From contig OX387199.1 of assembly GCA_947561715.1 (NCBI GenBank), positions 13,459,001 through 13,523,000 of the forward strand: DNA of 64,000 nt. Direction: 5' to 3'. The stretch's first letter is position 1, and each line of letters begins with the position of its first letter. The notes beneath the pieces are model-generated. The model had not been told where the DNA came from. It searched no databases and saw only the letters and a list, made by a program, of their open reading frames with translations. Of the stretch, positions 33,363 through 44,289 are shown in pieces. Source of the stretch: Ascidia mentula. Lineage: Eukaryota > Chordata > Ascidiacea > Phlebobranchia > Ascidiidae. A program made the position numbers and the translations under genes.

Positions 33363-36300
33363 GTGAGATGGATTTACGGTTAGTGTGCATACGCTGCACG
33401 AATTTATTGCGTTAAATGGGCATTTTGGATACATTGCAGGTTTGAAGAGTCCATAAAGTGGTTTGGAAGTGCAAATTGTAAAAAGTAAAAATGATTGCTA
33501 TATTTTCTAGTGTAATATTTCCAAATTTCAGCACTTTCCGACAATAGATAAAGCCTCCGAGTTCATTCACCAGTTTGAGACCACACTTGAACTAAAAAAT
33601 GAAGGTTACTCTTCAATAGAAACCGGTATGACATTTTATCTATCGTGGTTTATGTATCTGTTACAAAAACTTGGAATCAAGTTAAATTTTTTTTTTGCAG
33701 ATTACAATCAAATAGTTGTCCACTGGGATGCTGATAATGGTGTTCCTTACACCACAATTAAAAAAACAAACTGGGAGTACTTCAATGCTAAAAATGAGAG
33801 TGGAAAACCCAGTAGCAAATTAGATTGCTTGAGCAATGGAACTTTCCATGTTTAAAGGCATCGGCTGATTAAAATATTAAAAAATTTTATGCCCCCAAAA
33901 TGAAATCTTTTGCTCTGTACAGAGTCAACAGGAGCATGCACGAAGAAATGCTAGGCAAGTTATTCAAAATGTTCATTCCGGAAAAAAACACAGCAGTGGA
34001 TTGCAATACAACTTTTACCGCAGTGTTTTGTAAAAGTGGAAACAACTCATCAGATGTAGGTTTTAGTTTTCCAAAGTTTTTAGGTATGTGCTTTTGTACA
34101 AATCCTGTTCATAACCATTAGAAGCCCGAATTGCACAAAACAGTATGAAAATAAAGAATGCAATATACAGGTAAGTTCTTATTAACTGTTTTCAGTTAAT
34201 AAGATATCTTTTTAGTGGGTTGTCACACTGGAACATTGCCAGAACGCAATTAAGGAATTTGAAATTTCCACAATGACCAAGTTCATTCAACAAAGGAAAA
34301 TTTCATATGGTAAATCTGAGTTATTGCAGTAGTCTGTTGTAAAAAATTGTGATTTTGTGCAGACATTTCCAAAAGTTTAATACGCTGGGATGAATCCTTT
34401 GTTCCATATGTAATACTAAAATCTACATGGTTGGAATGTCAGCATGGAATTGACCGAAACAAAAAATACAATGAAAAGCGGAAAATATAAACTCCAAAAC
34501 AGGTAAAGAGAAAAAGGTTTTGTCATCAGTTAAGTAATAGGTTTTTATTGCAGTTGCACCTAATCCGTTCAAGAAAAACTTGTGTGTTCAAAGCACCAAG
34601 AAAAAGAACTGCCAAACAAAATTATGCATTCAAGAAGTTTGCAAGTTTCCACAATTTCAGGTGAGGAGCATTCTTACGACTTAAAGAAAAACACATTGAT
34701 ATTCATACAATTTAGATGTCCAAACACAACAGACGAAATAAAGCAAATTCAAGTGCAGCCATTAGAAGTCTGTTGGCTGGAAATGATAAAAACATTATTA
34801 AAAAGTTGGAATACAGAGTTTCCTTTCCTAGTGAAAGTGGGCATTCTGGCCATGTTTTGGGTCAAGTATGTAATTTCTAACACCCTTAAAAAGAAACTTG
34901 TATTGCATGAATGTTGATACTCATTTCAGGGTGTTGGTTTCTTACAGCCAGTTGATAAACGGTTAATTGAGAAAATTGATGAATTGGTATCTGAAGGTGT
35001 CCATTCTGTAGATGAAATTATGCGACATCTCAAATATTGTGTGCTTCATGAACTCTTTAAAAACGGCGATAGACCAGCACCAACAAACAGACGATTTTTT
35101 CCAACCAAAAAGGACATTCAGTCGCATTATTATAAAGCCTTCACCAGACAAAGACTCTCCAAAATTGATCAAACAAATGTCCAGTGCTTAGTTGATGAAT
35201 GGACAAAAAATGCTGAGGTAGGTGACAATATTTTGTTTCGACCATACAAAGCTGGTGATAGCTGGAATGAAAATTCCAAATCCGTTGATGGTCAACAATG
35301 GCAAGACAAACCACTTAACCAAACGATGCTGCTTGTTCATCAATTTGCTTGGCAGCGCAGACTCCTACTGCGTTATGGTCAAGACATTTGATGACAAGCC
35401 ACTTATAAGACATCTAAATATGCATTGCCTTTGTTTTTTGTTTGTGTAAAGACAAATGTTGGCTCAAGTCGTTGCAACTTTCATCACTCAAAATAAACGG
35501 CAATCCGACATAGAAGAAGCACTCTCAGTTCTCCAAAAATGGAAACCAAATTGGAAACCAGCATTTTTTATGACAGACAAATGTGATTCAGAAATTAATG
35601 CGATTGAAAATGTTTTCAAAGGTGAAACATTCTGTATATGTATTTGAGTGTTAAAATGTGTAGCTTACAATTTAAGGCCAAAATAATTTTATTGCAAGTT
35701 CACTAAAATAATATTTAATCACTGCAGATTGTCAAGTTTTAATATGTGACTTTCACCGAGAACAGGCATGGGAGCGCTGGGTGAAAAAATCTGAAAATAA
35801 TATTGGGGATGATAGAGAAAGTGTGTTAGCCCTAATGAGAGCTGTTGCCAATGCTGAGAGCAAAGAAAGTTTTCAAAAAGCTTTGAGCAAGTTCCAGTCA
35901 AGTTCGTACTGGAGCGACAACAAAAGGCTACAAAAATATTTCACTAATGTTTGGTTGACAGAAAAAGAAGTAAGAAATCAGGTTTAACACAGTATTTATG
36001 CAGCATATGTCTACTACTGTTTGCTGTATTTTAGAGATGGTTGTGGGTTTACCGGGCAGATCGCCTGAAAGTTCTAATACGAACCAATAACGGCGTTGAA
36101 AGACAAAATAGAGTTTTAAAGGAATGCCACATCCGTTTTAGAACAGACAAATTTCTTTCTGGGCTTATTACGATTTTACACAAAGAGTTTCTGCCCGAGG
36201 GATTGGTTAAGTAAGTTTGTTATACAGAAACTTGTGTATTTGTAGTAAGTCTTGAACTGTTACTATTATGACAAATATATTAAAGCAGTGCATTTTAGGT

Positions 36301-38049
36301 ATCAACAAGAAAATATGAGATCTTCAAGTGACTGCCGAAGTTGCAGTGACTTCGTTCCCCCCTTCCTTCAAAATCGACCTAGAAAAATAGTGAAACATTG
36401 CATTCAACGAATTGGGGAATCATCAAATGTCACAGCAAGAACAATTGAAAGGAATGGAAATATTTTTTATGTGAAAAGTTGTTCATCCGATGAGATTTAT
36501 TCCATAAAATTTGGAGGAACAAATGTTTTTCCAAAAGGCACATGTGCAGACTTTACTAGGTACTTTTTGCCTTACAAGCACATGTTCGCTGTTTTTCACA
36601 AGTATGATGATGTTGACTGGTACAGTCTACCTGCATGGTACCACAGTTCAGTGCACATGGTACTTGATCCAGAAATTGTTGGTCAACTATCCGTTCAACA
36701 AGCCTCAAAGAAAATGGATGAACCTGCAACCAAGTCATTAGACGAACCAACACATTCACATGATTATGAAAAAAAACAACGTGCCTTCGGATAAAAGTTC
36801 AAATTTACAGAAAAGCCATCATAAGTTTGTTGAAGTAACAAAGGCATTGCTAGACATGTCCTATGATGTAACTTCACCAGTCGTTTTAGATGAAGCAACT
36901 GCAAATGTTGAAACAATGTTATCCACATTTTCAAATGCATGTTCTTTTGACAGCGGTTTCAGAATAATTCAAACACCAAAACTGAAGTCGCTAAAAAGAA
37001 AAAGACCAGCATATTCACAATCCAAAAACGATGAGCTGCCTAGAAAACAGCCAAAGCCAAATCCATATGCTTCAAGGGTTGGTGCCCGGGCAAACCTCCT
37101 GCGACCTTTGCACCAAGTGAAAACATTGTTTCCTATAACAGAAAAAAAAAACAAGACAATTATTGCAGAACCCATGAATGACGACTTTGTTGAACCACCT
37201 TCATTCAAAGGGGAATTGCATAAAACAATGATAACACCACAGATTGCAAGCAAACCGAGCAAGGTTGATCAGCAATTGTTAAAAAATGGTCCCCATTCGC
37301 TCTGTATGCTAGACCTAAAAACAGTCGAACCTTTATTGCCAGACTGTGAGGTCATCCTTAAATCCAAAGACCAAGATTTCACCTCTGGCTGGTTAACTGA
37401 TGAAGTCATCAACAGTTACTTGTAGAGATTAACCACTGCAAACAGCCATACACTGTATGTATGTTCCATGGTTGTCCGAACATTAATGCAAAAAGGTTCT
37501 ATTAAAAGATTGTGGAGTGGTGTCTCCCTTCACAAAAAACAAATGATTTTTTTGCCCTGGATCACTAAAAGACATTGGATTCTTCTTGCAGTCAACATTA
37601 AAAAAAGACAATTGTTATATATTGATCCGTTGAAAAATTCCTGTATTGACCATTTACAGGGTGTTGCTAAGGCAAAATCAATGGTTGACCATTTGTTGTC
37701 GCAAAAATTCCATTTTAAAATTGAATCAGTGGAATCCCCAAAACGGGTTTATCAACCGGATTCTGACAGCTGTGGAGTATTCATTTGCATGTATGCCAAA
37801 TGGCTTGCTATGGGTATAAGCCTTGAGCAAAGGTGTTCTGTATACCTGTACAGAAAAGAAATATTCGACAGTATTTCTGGAAACTGCCTAACTGGCAAAC
37901 TTAGAAGACAGAAATGCAAGTTTTGCAATGACAATACTAAGACTCTTTGGGTTGAATGTACTAGATGCAAACAATGGTTTCATGTAGAGTGTGTAGGCAA
38001 AACCGTTGGCAATGCATCAGATGATATGTATTTTGTTTGCCCAAGTTAA
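33363..38049 (+). pseudogene. composite MULE transposon gene, copy 3 (most complete exon set)
   Basis: Likely exons: a start at 33360 (MSEMDLR); HFPTIDKASEFIHQFETTLE (33531-33625); VVHWDADNGVPYTTIKKTNW (33700-33855); WVVTLEHCQNAIKEFEISTM (34219-34312); LIRWDESFVPYVILKSTWLE (34364-34500); NPFKKNLCVQSTKKKNC (34555-34660); MSKHNRRNKANSS (34716-34866); LQPVDKRLIEKIDELVSEGV to RRFFPTKKDIQSHYYKAF (34930-35390); FMTDKCDSEINAI (about 35567); CDFHREQAWERWVKK; NNGVERQNRVLKE (about 36093); SWIM, Ulp1 and PHD-like domains to 38049. Breaks: stop after NGTFHV, stop and indel at the first catalytic motif (35388), frameshift near 36780, TAG at 37423-37425. SWIM has lost two cysteines (GTC, YKH). The protease triad residues remain. 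Confidence 0.85.
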
Positions 38050-38070
38050 ACATGCAAATGTGCAATTTTA

Positions 38071-38341
38071 GCAATCGCTTGGTCATCGAGTAAGGTGTAT
38101 ATGCCACTATGCTGTGCGACGGTTGCAAACCCTAGCCAGTGCAATCGCTTGGTCATAAAGTGAGGTGTACATGCCACTATGCTGTGCGACGGTTGCAAAC
38201 CCTAGCCAGTGCAATCGCTTGGTCATAAAGTGAGGTGTATATGCCACTATGCTGTGCGAAGGTTGCAAAACCCTAGCCAGTGCAATCGCTTGGTCATCGA
38301 ATGAGGTGTATATGCCACTATGCTGTGCGAAGGTTGCAACC
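38071..38341. repeat. 70-bp tandem repeat, about 3.9 copies
   Basis: Units starting GCAATCGCTTGGTCAT occur at 38071, 38141, 38211 and 38282, each containing ATGCCACTATGCTGTGCG. Identity is high with a few substitutions and one inserted A. It lies directly after the MULE copy 3 stop codon. Confidence 0.9.
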
Positions 38342-38384
38342 TTTTCTTAGATTAATAAACAAAACAATTTGTTCTTTATACTGC

Positions 38385-38515
38385 TATTTTTGCTGCCAGG
38401 CATACTTATTAATCAGAATTGTTCTTCTGGCACTCAAGTTTCTAGTGTTTATTTGAAACCGACGTTTCGTCTGCCATCCGGCGAGACTTCCTCAGGGTTA
38501 TGTTCTTTAGTTTAT
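38385..38515 (-). mobile_element. Penelope tail fragment with hammerhead-like motif
   Basis: It starts GCTGCCAGGCATACTTATTA like the tails at 18.4 and 51.2 kb. On the minus strand it carries CTGAGGA-AGTC ... GAC-GAAACGTC (about 38459-38497), fitting CUGANGA-stem II-GAAAC-GUC. No coding part is present. Confidence 0.55.
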
Positions 38516-38599
38516 TGGTGATGCTGAATAAAAAAAAAACAATATTGTAAATAATGACATGCATCCATGTGGTGAAACAAAATTAGCATTGCAGTGTTG

Positions 38600-39085
38600 T
38601 CAGTTACCTCTGGGTCTTTTATTTCTTCGTCTAAACAAAAAAAAAGATAAAATGTAGACTGGTTTATATGTGCTTGAAGATAAGAATAAAAATTGTGTCA
38701 GTCATAAGAATTGCAGTATAGTTACCTCCGTGTCCTTGGTTTCGTTTGTCTAAAAAAAATAAAATGTAGACTGGTTTATATGTGCTTGAAGATAAGATCA
38801 AAAATTGTGTCAGTCATAAGAATTGCAGTATAGTTACCTCCGTGTCCTTGGTTACGTTTGTCTAAAAAAAATAAAATGTAGACTGGTTTATATGTGCTTG
38901 AAGATAAGATCAAAAATTGTGTCAGTCATAAGAATTGCAGTATAGTTACCTCCGTGTCCTTGGTTACGTTTGTCTAAAAAAAATAAAATGTAGACTGGTT
39001 TATATGTGCTTGAAGATAAGATCAAAAATTGTGTCAGTCATAAGAATTGCAGTATAGTTACCTCCGTGTCCTTGGTTTCGTAAGA
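38600..39085 (-). repeat. tandem array B of 112-bp units with mini-exon-like cassettes
   Basis: Cassettes on the minus strand lie at 38608-38630 (divergent, 23 nt), 38726-38749, 38838-38861, 38950-38973 and 39062-39081 (edge). Each complete one reads TTTATTTTTTTTAG (acceptor-like), a 24-mer such as ACAAACGTAACCAAGGACAC plus GGAG, then GTAACTATA (donor-like). The open frame encodes TNVTKDTE. Unit spacing is exactly 112 bp. It lies between the MULE copy 3 gene and its right TIR. Confidence 0.85.
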
Positions 39086-39469
39086 AAAGGATTTGCCTTC
39101 TTTCTTTTCAAAACATCAATCCTCTCGTGATCCGACTTGTCTACGTAAGTGTCCTAAACGTTGATAAGCGAGCGCACTTGAGTCTTGTAAGTCAAGGAAC
39201 TTTTCTTTCTTTTCTGCTTTCTTCCCACCACCGACTTACACGGGGCTTGGAGTTTTGCACGTGCTTCTATAATAAGGGGTATGTAACTTGCTGGGAGCTT
39301 GCATATAGGTTTTGCTGAGTTATAGCAGGAGGAGGAGGATTCTTCGTCGGAGGAAAATGTGCCTCCATTATCATCGGTGGGGTTGGGACTCTTGTTCGGT
39401 GGTCTGATCCTTGTTTTGATCCTCTGTGATCTTCTTATTAGTTTCTTTTCAGCGACTTCAGTTTTGGTG

Positions 39470-40690
39470 TTTGAATCATTCTGAAACCGCTGTCAAAAGA
39501 ACATGCATTTCAAAATGGGGATAACATTGTTTCAACATTTACAGTTGCTTCATCTAAAGCGACTGGTGAAGTTACATTATAGGACATATGCCTTTGTTAC
39601 TTCAATAAACTTATGATGGCTTTTCTGCAAATTTGAACTTTTATCCGAAGGCACGTTTTTTTTTTTTCATAATCATGTGAATGTGTTGGTTCGTCTAATG
39701 GCTTGGTTGCAGGTTCATCCATTTTCTTTCAGGCTTGTAGAACAGATAGTTGACCAACAATTTCTGGATCAAGTACCAGTCCACATCATCATACTTGTCA
39801 AAAACAGCGAACATGTGCTTGCAAGGCACCTAGTAAAATCTGCACATGTGCATTTTGGAAAAACATTTGTTCCTCTGAATTTTGTGGAATAAATCTCATC
39901 GGATGAATAATTTCACAAAAAAAAAACAACATTTCCATTCCTTTCAATTGTTCTTCGGTAGTCACTTGAAGATCTCATATTTTCTTGTTGATACCTAAAA
40001 TGCTTTAATATATTTTTCATATAGTAACAATTGAAGACTTATTACTTAACCAATCCCACAGAAAGAGGTTTGTCTGTTCTAAAACGGATGTGGCATTCCT
40101 TCAAAAACTATATATTGTATTTTCACGCCATTGTTGGTTCGTATTAGAACCTCCAGGCGATCTGTCCGGTAAACCCACAACCATCTCTAAAATACAGCAA
40201 ACAATTGTTGACATATGCTGCATAAATACTGAGTTCTTATTCTGTCAACCAAACATTAGTGATGTATTTTTTGAAGCCTTTTGTTGTCTTAAGAACTTGT
40301 CTGGAACTCTTGCTCTCAGCATTGGCTATAGCTCTCATCCGGGCTAACATCCCCAATATTATTTTCAGATTTTCCTATCCAGCGCTCCTGTTCTCGGTGA
40401 AAGTCGCATATTAAAACTTGACAGTCTGCAGTGATTAAATATTATTTCAGTGAACTAGCAATAAAATTACAAATTGTAAGCTACACATTTAACACTCAAA
40501 TACATATACAGAATATATGGAACGAAGGATTCATCCCAGCGTATTGAACTTTTGGAAGCTTGTACAACAGACTACTACAATAACTCAGATTTACCATATG
40601 AAATTTTCCTTTGTTGAATGAACTTTTTATACTGTTTTGTGCAATCCACAGTTTCATCAGATTTTGTACAAAAGCACATACCTAAAAACA
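39470..40690 (-). pseudogene. inverted, deleted MULE copy 4
   Basis: Read on the minus strand this segment matches copy 3 (36985 back to about 34080) with gaps: the C-terminal linker, the SWIM region (39780-39870), the exon ending in the third catalytic motif (about 40070-40200), the CDFHREQ exon (about 40370-40430) and the IRWDESF exon (about 40510-40560). Intron edges are preserved. The SWIM CxC/CKH cysteines look less damaged than in copy 3 (ACKHM-like reading). With copy 3 it forms a large imperfect palindrome. Confidence 0.75.
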
Positions 40691-41201
40691 AAATCGTGTT
40701 CTGAGAAGTGTTTTAATTTACCTACTGTTTGAAGCAGCATCTGTTGTAACAATAAGATAATCTTTCATATTCAGAAAAGTCTTCAGAAAGACTTCCAGTA
40801 TGTGGATCTAAAATGTAAAATTTGTGTTATCGATATTTCCAAAAAATCAATATTATTTTCCCAACCTTATGCAAGGTGCTACTTCATTGTCCGATTGCAA
40901 CTCGAACACCAATGTATCTCGTTGATAATAGTAAATCCATTTTTCTTTGTATAGTTTAACGGTATAAACTATTGCATACCCTTTTGTTCAGTGGGTAATT
41001 TATATAGTTGCAGATTTTTAGTGGTAGGTCCTGTCAAGTTTTTGGAGTACCTTTTTCATTATTTTTCGGCATGTTTTTGCAATTATTGCCTCGGTTGTTG
41101 AATTCGTGAGATTTGTCTTCAATAGATAAGGAACGATTTTGTACTCACGGTTTTTGATACCTCCAGTTGTTGAAATAACAAGATCACGTCGGGGTCACCA
41201 A
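40691..41201 (-). other. unrecognised sequence ending in an LTR-element leader
   Basis: No gene is seen. The right part (about 41140-41201) is the leader of an LTR retroelement on the minus strand: a primer-binding-site sequence TTGGTGACCCCGACGTG next to the LTR, then about 50 nt later CCGTGAGTAC, a donor-like site also found at the same place in the 49.7 kb element. Confidence 0.55.
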
Positions 41202-41432
41202 TGTTGTGTTTTAATGCGTGTTCTTCTATAAACTCCGTAATCCGACACCAATCAGGAAAAACAATCTTGTATTAAGATGGCTGAAACGTACGCAGCAGTC
41301 CAAATGAAACCACAAGTAGAAAATGGAATGGAATGGTATGGAATAATCATGCAAGCCAATGTGGCCCATTTAAAGCATGAACACAAGTCACAAGTGCCCG
41401 CTAGGCATGTCAGGGCGGACCAACAGGTTACA
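41202..41432 (-). mobile_element. LTR (5' LTR of a minus-strand element)
   Basis: On the minus strand the block begins TGTAACCTGTTGG and ends TTAAAACACAACA, directly followed by the primer-binding site. TG...CA ends and the adjoining tRNA-complementary sequence identify a retroviral-type LTR. No second copy and no gag-pol were found, so only this end survives. Confidence 0.65.
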
Positions 41433-42228
41433 GCACTTTAATTGTTTTAGAGCCAGGGCGGTCGTTGTTTAAAGGTCTGTAATTATTACTCTACCACGTT
41501 TAGTTTGACCTTTGTACGTGGAAACCCGGTCACGAATATAAACAGTTCCAATATTACAATTTTCATATTAATATACACTGTGTTCGCTACACATGGAATA
41601 GCACCAAGTTTCATTCTTAAAGTGCCCTCACATATTGCAGCACCGTAAACACATTTGTTATTTTCAAACAAATGCAAATGTCATGCCAGTAATTATCCAA
41701 ATTATATACCTAAGTTATTTAATATCTAATCAATGCTTACTAAGTAATTGCACTTTGCACTGACCCTGACTGGGGCGTAGTACAAAATATAACACTGCCG
41801 TATATCTGACTCCTGCTCTACTGTTTAAACAAAATCTGCAGACCTTTAAGATTTACCCTCCAAATATATTCAATAAAACAACAAAACACATCGACAACTT
41901 ACAAACATCGCATAGAAACTGGTCTCAAACAATAGCTTTCTCCATCTGGATGTAATAATCGTTAACAAACTGTCTTAGGTACTTGGCCACAGGAGATTCC
42001 CAACAAACAATAGCCTTCAATTTCCTGTCGGGCGTTCGACCATAGCTTGAATTCTTACAGACACTTACAAAGCAATTTGTCAAGTTTTGCAGCCGAACAA
42101 ACTCCTTCTTCGGCCAGCAATTGTTCTTGCGCCTCGTTGTCTCCCGAATACAACAACAACAACAACTGTACCCTGATGCAACCTTTATCCTGGTCATTTC
42201 TTGCCAACTGACAAAAGAATTTTTAATT
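41433..42228. other. no recognised gene
   Basis: Open frames at 41486-41677 and 41925-42197 (minus) show no motif. The right part probably belongs to the Harbinger copy that follows. Confidence 0.35.
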
Positions 42229-42480
42229 ATAGGCTTGGAAGAGCAAGGCGGGTAATTGAAAATACAAAGTAGTTTTAATCACCAAGGCCTCTTGTTCCCT
42301 TTACTGCCTTCACACCTACTAGATGGTAAACTTGTACCAGGGTCCTGGAGAGCGGAAAGTATTGGCAACAACCTCCTAGAACTAGGCCAAATAAGCTTCA
42401 ATAACTACACTCGAACTGCTGCACAAGTGAGGGATTATTTCAAGGATTTTTTGGTTTCAGAAACTCTGTTGTTACCCGAA
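42229..42480 (+). pseudogene. Harbinger transposase C-terminus, fourth copy
   Basis: The plus strand reads [12 protein letters not shown] (about 42231-42266), the conserved block with the catalytic glutamate. In another frame follow GKLVPGSWRAESIG and AAQVRDYFKDFLVSE, the usual tail of PIF/Harbinger nucleases. The upstream aspartate blocks are missing. The partner gene converges from the right. Confidence 0.75.
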
Positions 42481-42544
42481 CATAAAACTCAGTGTAAATG
42501 TGTTTTATTGTTTACTTACGTTGCAACTCACAAATATACTGCAA

Positions 42545-42700
42545 GATATGGGTCATAGCATGGTCAGCTTTCAATTCATCCATTGACCGTAGTTTAATTG
42601 CAATCAGCTTCCCAAATTGAGCAGCAGCATCATCAGTGTGCCCTTTGGATAAAGTGGACCACAACAAATCAAAAGCTTGAACTAATTCACATGAAAAATT
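42545..42700 (-). pseudogene. Harbinger partner protein C-terminus
   Basis: The minus strand encodes DDAAAQFGKLIAIKLRSM followed by ELKADHAMTHILQYICEL, the C-terminal helix found in MADF/Myb-type Harbinger partners. It converges on the transposase fragment at 42.2-42.5 kb, the same arrangement as at 31.8-32.0 kb. The 23-bp inverted repeat described next interrupts it. Confidence 0.55.
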
Positions 42701-42742
42701 AAAAACTCACTTGGGTTCTTGTGAATTAGTTCAAGCTTTTGA
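42669..42742. repeat. perfect 23-bp inverted repeat (hairpin)
   Basis: TCAAAAGCTTGAACTAATTC plus ACA at 42669-42691 is repeated inverted at 42720-42742, with 28 bp between. The word CTCACTTGGGTTCTTGTG also occurs twice here (42706 and 42779). This looks like a templated insertion made during break repair. Confidence 0.85.
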
Positions 42743-42971
42743 AATGTTGGTAATGGTATGATTGTGCATGATTTTTGCTCACTTGGGTTCTTGTGTCTGC
42801 TTGTACTTTTTGTGTTTTTCACCCAAAACTGCAGTTTGCAGGGTAAGATCCAGCATCTCATAATTATTGACAGTTCTAAGAATATGTTACATTAGTGATA
42901 AAAACTGTAATGAAAAAATTTAAAGGTTTGTTTTAGATGAATCCTTTACATTTGGAATTTAACTACTTAAA

Positions 42972-43222
42972 CTCTAAGACTCTTCTATCTTTTCTTGCAG
43001 TCTGCCACTGTTCAGAAAAGAAATAAAGAAATTGATAAATCAAAGGCAACAATCTATAAAAAAAATTGATATTCTTGATTAAATTAGCTGTCCTTGTAAT
43101 CTCTGTGCTTGGTATTATAGATAGATGGCGATTGTGACACCAAATGTATCCATTATGTTTGTTACCTAATACCATAGCGACAGTATGGGTTAAATTCACC
43201 AAGTTAGATTAATCCAAGACCA
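42972..43222. repeat. Harbinger-type element end shared with 14447-14800
   Basis: Same orientation and order of blocks as the 14.4 kb copy (TCTAAGACTCTTC, GGCAACAATCTATAAAA, TAGATAGATGG, ATTCACCAAGTTAGATTAAT) with internal deletions. It follows the Harbinger gene pair at 42.2-42.7 kb and is probably the end of that element. Confidence 0.6.
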
Positions 43223-43899
43223 GTACACTTCTACACGTTTGGAATCGCAGCATTCGCCAAAATTGCCAATCGCGCTTTCTGGTGACTGCGCAAATTCGTG
43301 GATTAAACCTAGGGTGAACGACCAGTTCGAATCCACCGAGATAAACAATGGCGTTTCCAGCAAACACATCCGACCATCTTTCCACTATGAACGAGCAGGT
43401 TGCTTTTTCAGCTATAGGAAATTTGTGAAGAAGATGCGCACTTTGTTTCCTCTTTAAATGAAGCCATAATTTTTAAGTGTCTACAACAACAAAGTTAGTC
43501 TCAAGGAGTTCAAGAGCTTTTGGTATGCTTCCTGTTTTATATGTTGAAATGAGAGACTTTAGATTGTCATCATGGAAAAGATCGAAATAAGGCGAAAAAT
43601 TATAAGAAACGTGTTTCTTGCATTATCAGCAGCACGTTTTATTTCCGAACAACATTTTTGAATTTAGCTCTCGGATCATCCAAATCCTTCGAAGAGAAAA
43701 TTGATGCTTCAACGTACCAAAAAAGATTGCAAAGCTACCATTTTGGTAATCAATGGTTAACTATTTGTTGTCAACACACAAACATACACTTCCATACCAT
43801 ATGTGCAGGGAGTCAAGAATACTCTACGCCACTGGTGTAAAAGATGAAACCAGTATGCACTTTAGAAAACATGTTTCCCAAACCTAAAGACCCAATTTC

Positions 43900-44215
43900 C
43901 ATGCTTCCATACGTGATATGGAACCCAATAAATCTGCTCTATTTGCCCACATGCTTGACACCGACCACCGTATCAATTGCAAGGAAGGAAAAGTATTAAA
44001 ACAAGAAACAATTTTGGCAAAACATTCGCTACCTAATGTTTTAAATCGAAACGATGGAAAAGTACTTTCGCCCGTAACCATTTATGTCCCGCTGCGTTTT
44101 AGCTGTTGCGCCCTTTTGTTCTTTTTCGTCGCTTAATTTCTTTGCCTGTGGGTTCACTACTGTGTTTGTTTTATTCTCTGAAGAAGCCTAACGTCAGAAA
44201 ATACAATATTTTTTA
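43900..44215 (+). pseudogene. Penelope-like GIY-YIG C-terminal half and tail
   Basis: RDMEPNKSALFAHMLDTDHR followed by INCKEGKVL matches the second half of the GIY-YIG nuclease in Penelope elements (SAL-x-H and the downstream VL). The GIY and YIG motifs themselves are not readable. At 44168-44205 the tail reads CTGAAGAAGCCTAACGTCAG: compared with 16408-16442 the stem II/GAAA part of the hammerhead-like motif has been deleted. Confidence 0.6.
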
Positions 44216-44289
44216 ACAAAAGGTGTATATTTAGATTCATTATGATACCAACCTATTATCAGAAGAGAAAACAGTAAATCGACGCTTTG

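Larger units (their letters stand above)
33097..39151 (+). mobile_element. composite MULE transposon copy 3 with long TIRs
   Basis: A 62-bp segment at 33097-33158 (CACTTACGTAGACAAGTCGG ... GGCAAATC) recurs inverted at 39090-39151 with two mismatches. Looser similarity continues outward (GATAAGGTTTAG against ATCAACGTTTAG), so the true TIR is longer, as is usual for Mutator-like elements. Between the repeats lie the transposase gene, a 70-bp repeat array, a Penelope tail and tandem array B. I could not fix the outer ends or the expected 9-bp duplication. Confidence 0.65.

Noticed and set aside
38071..38341. 70-bp array as further mini-exons
   Set aside because: No consistent acceptor and donor bracket a conserved core with a length divisible by three.
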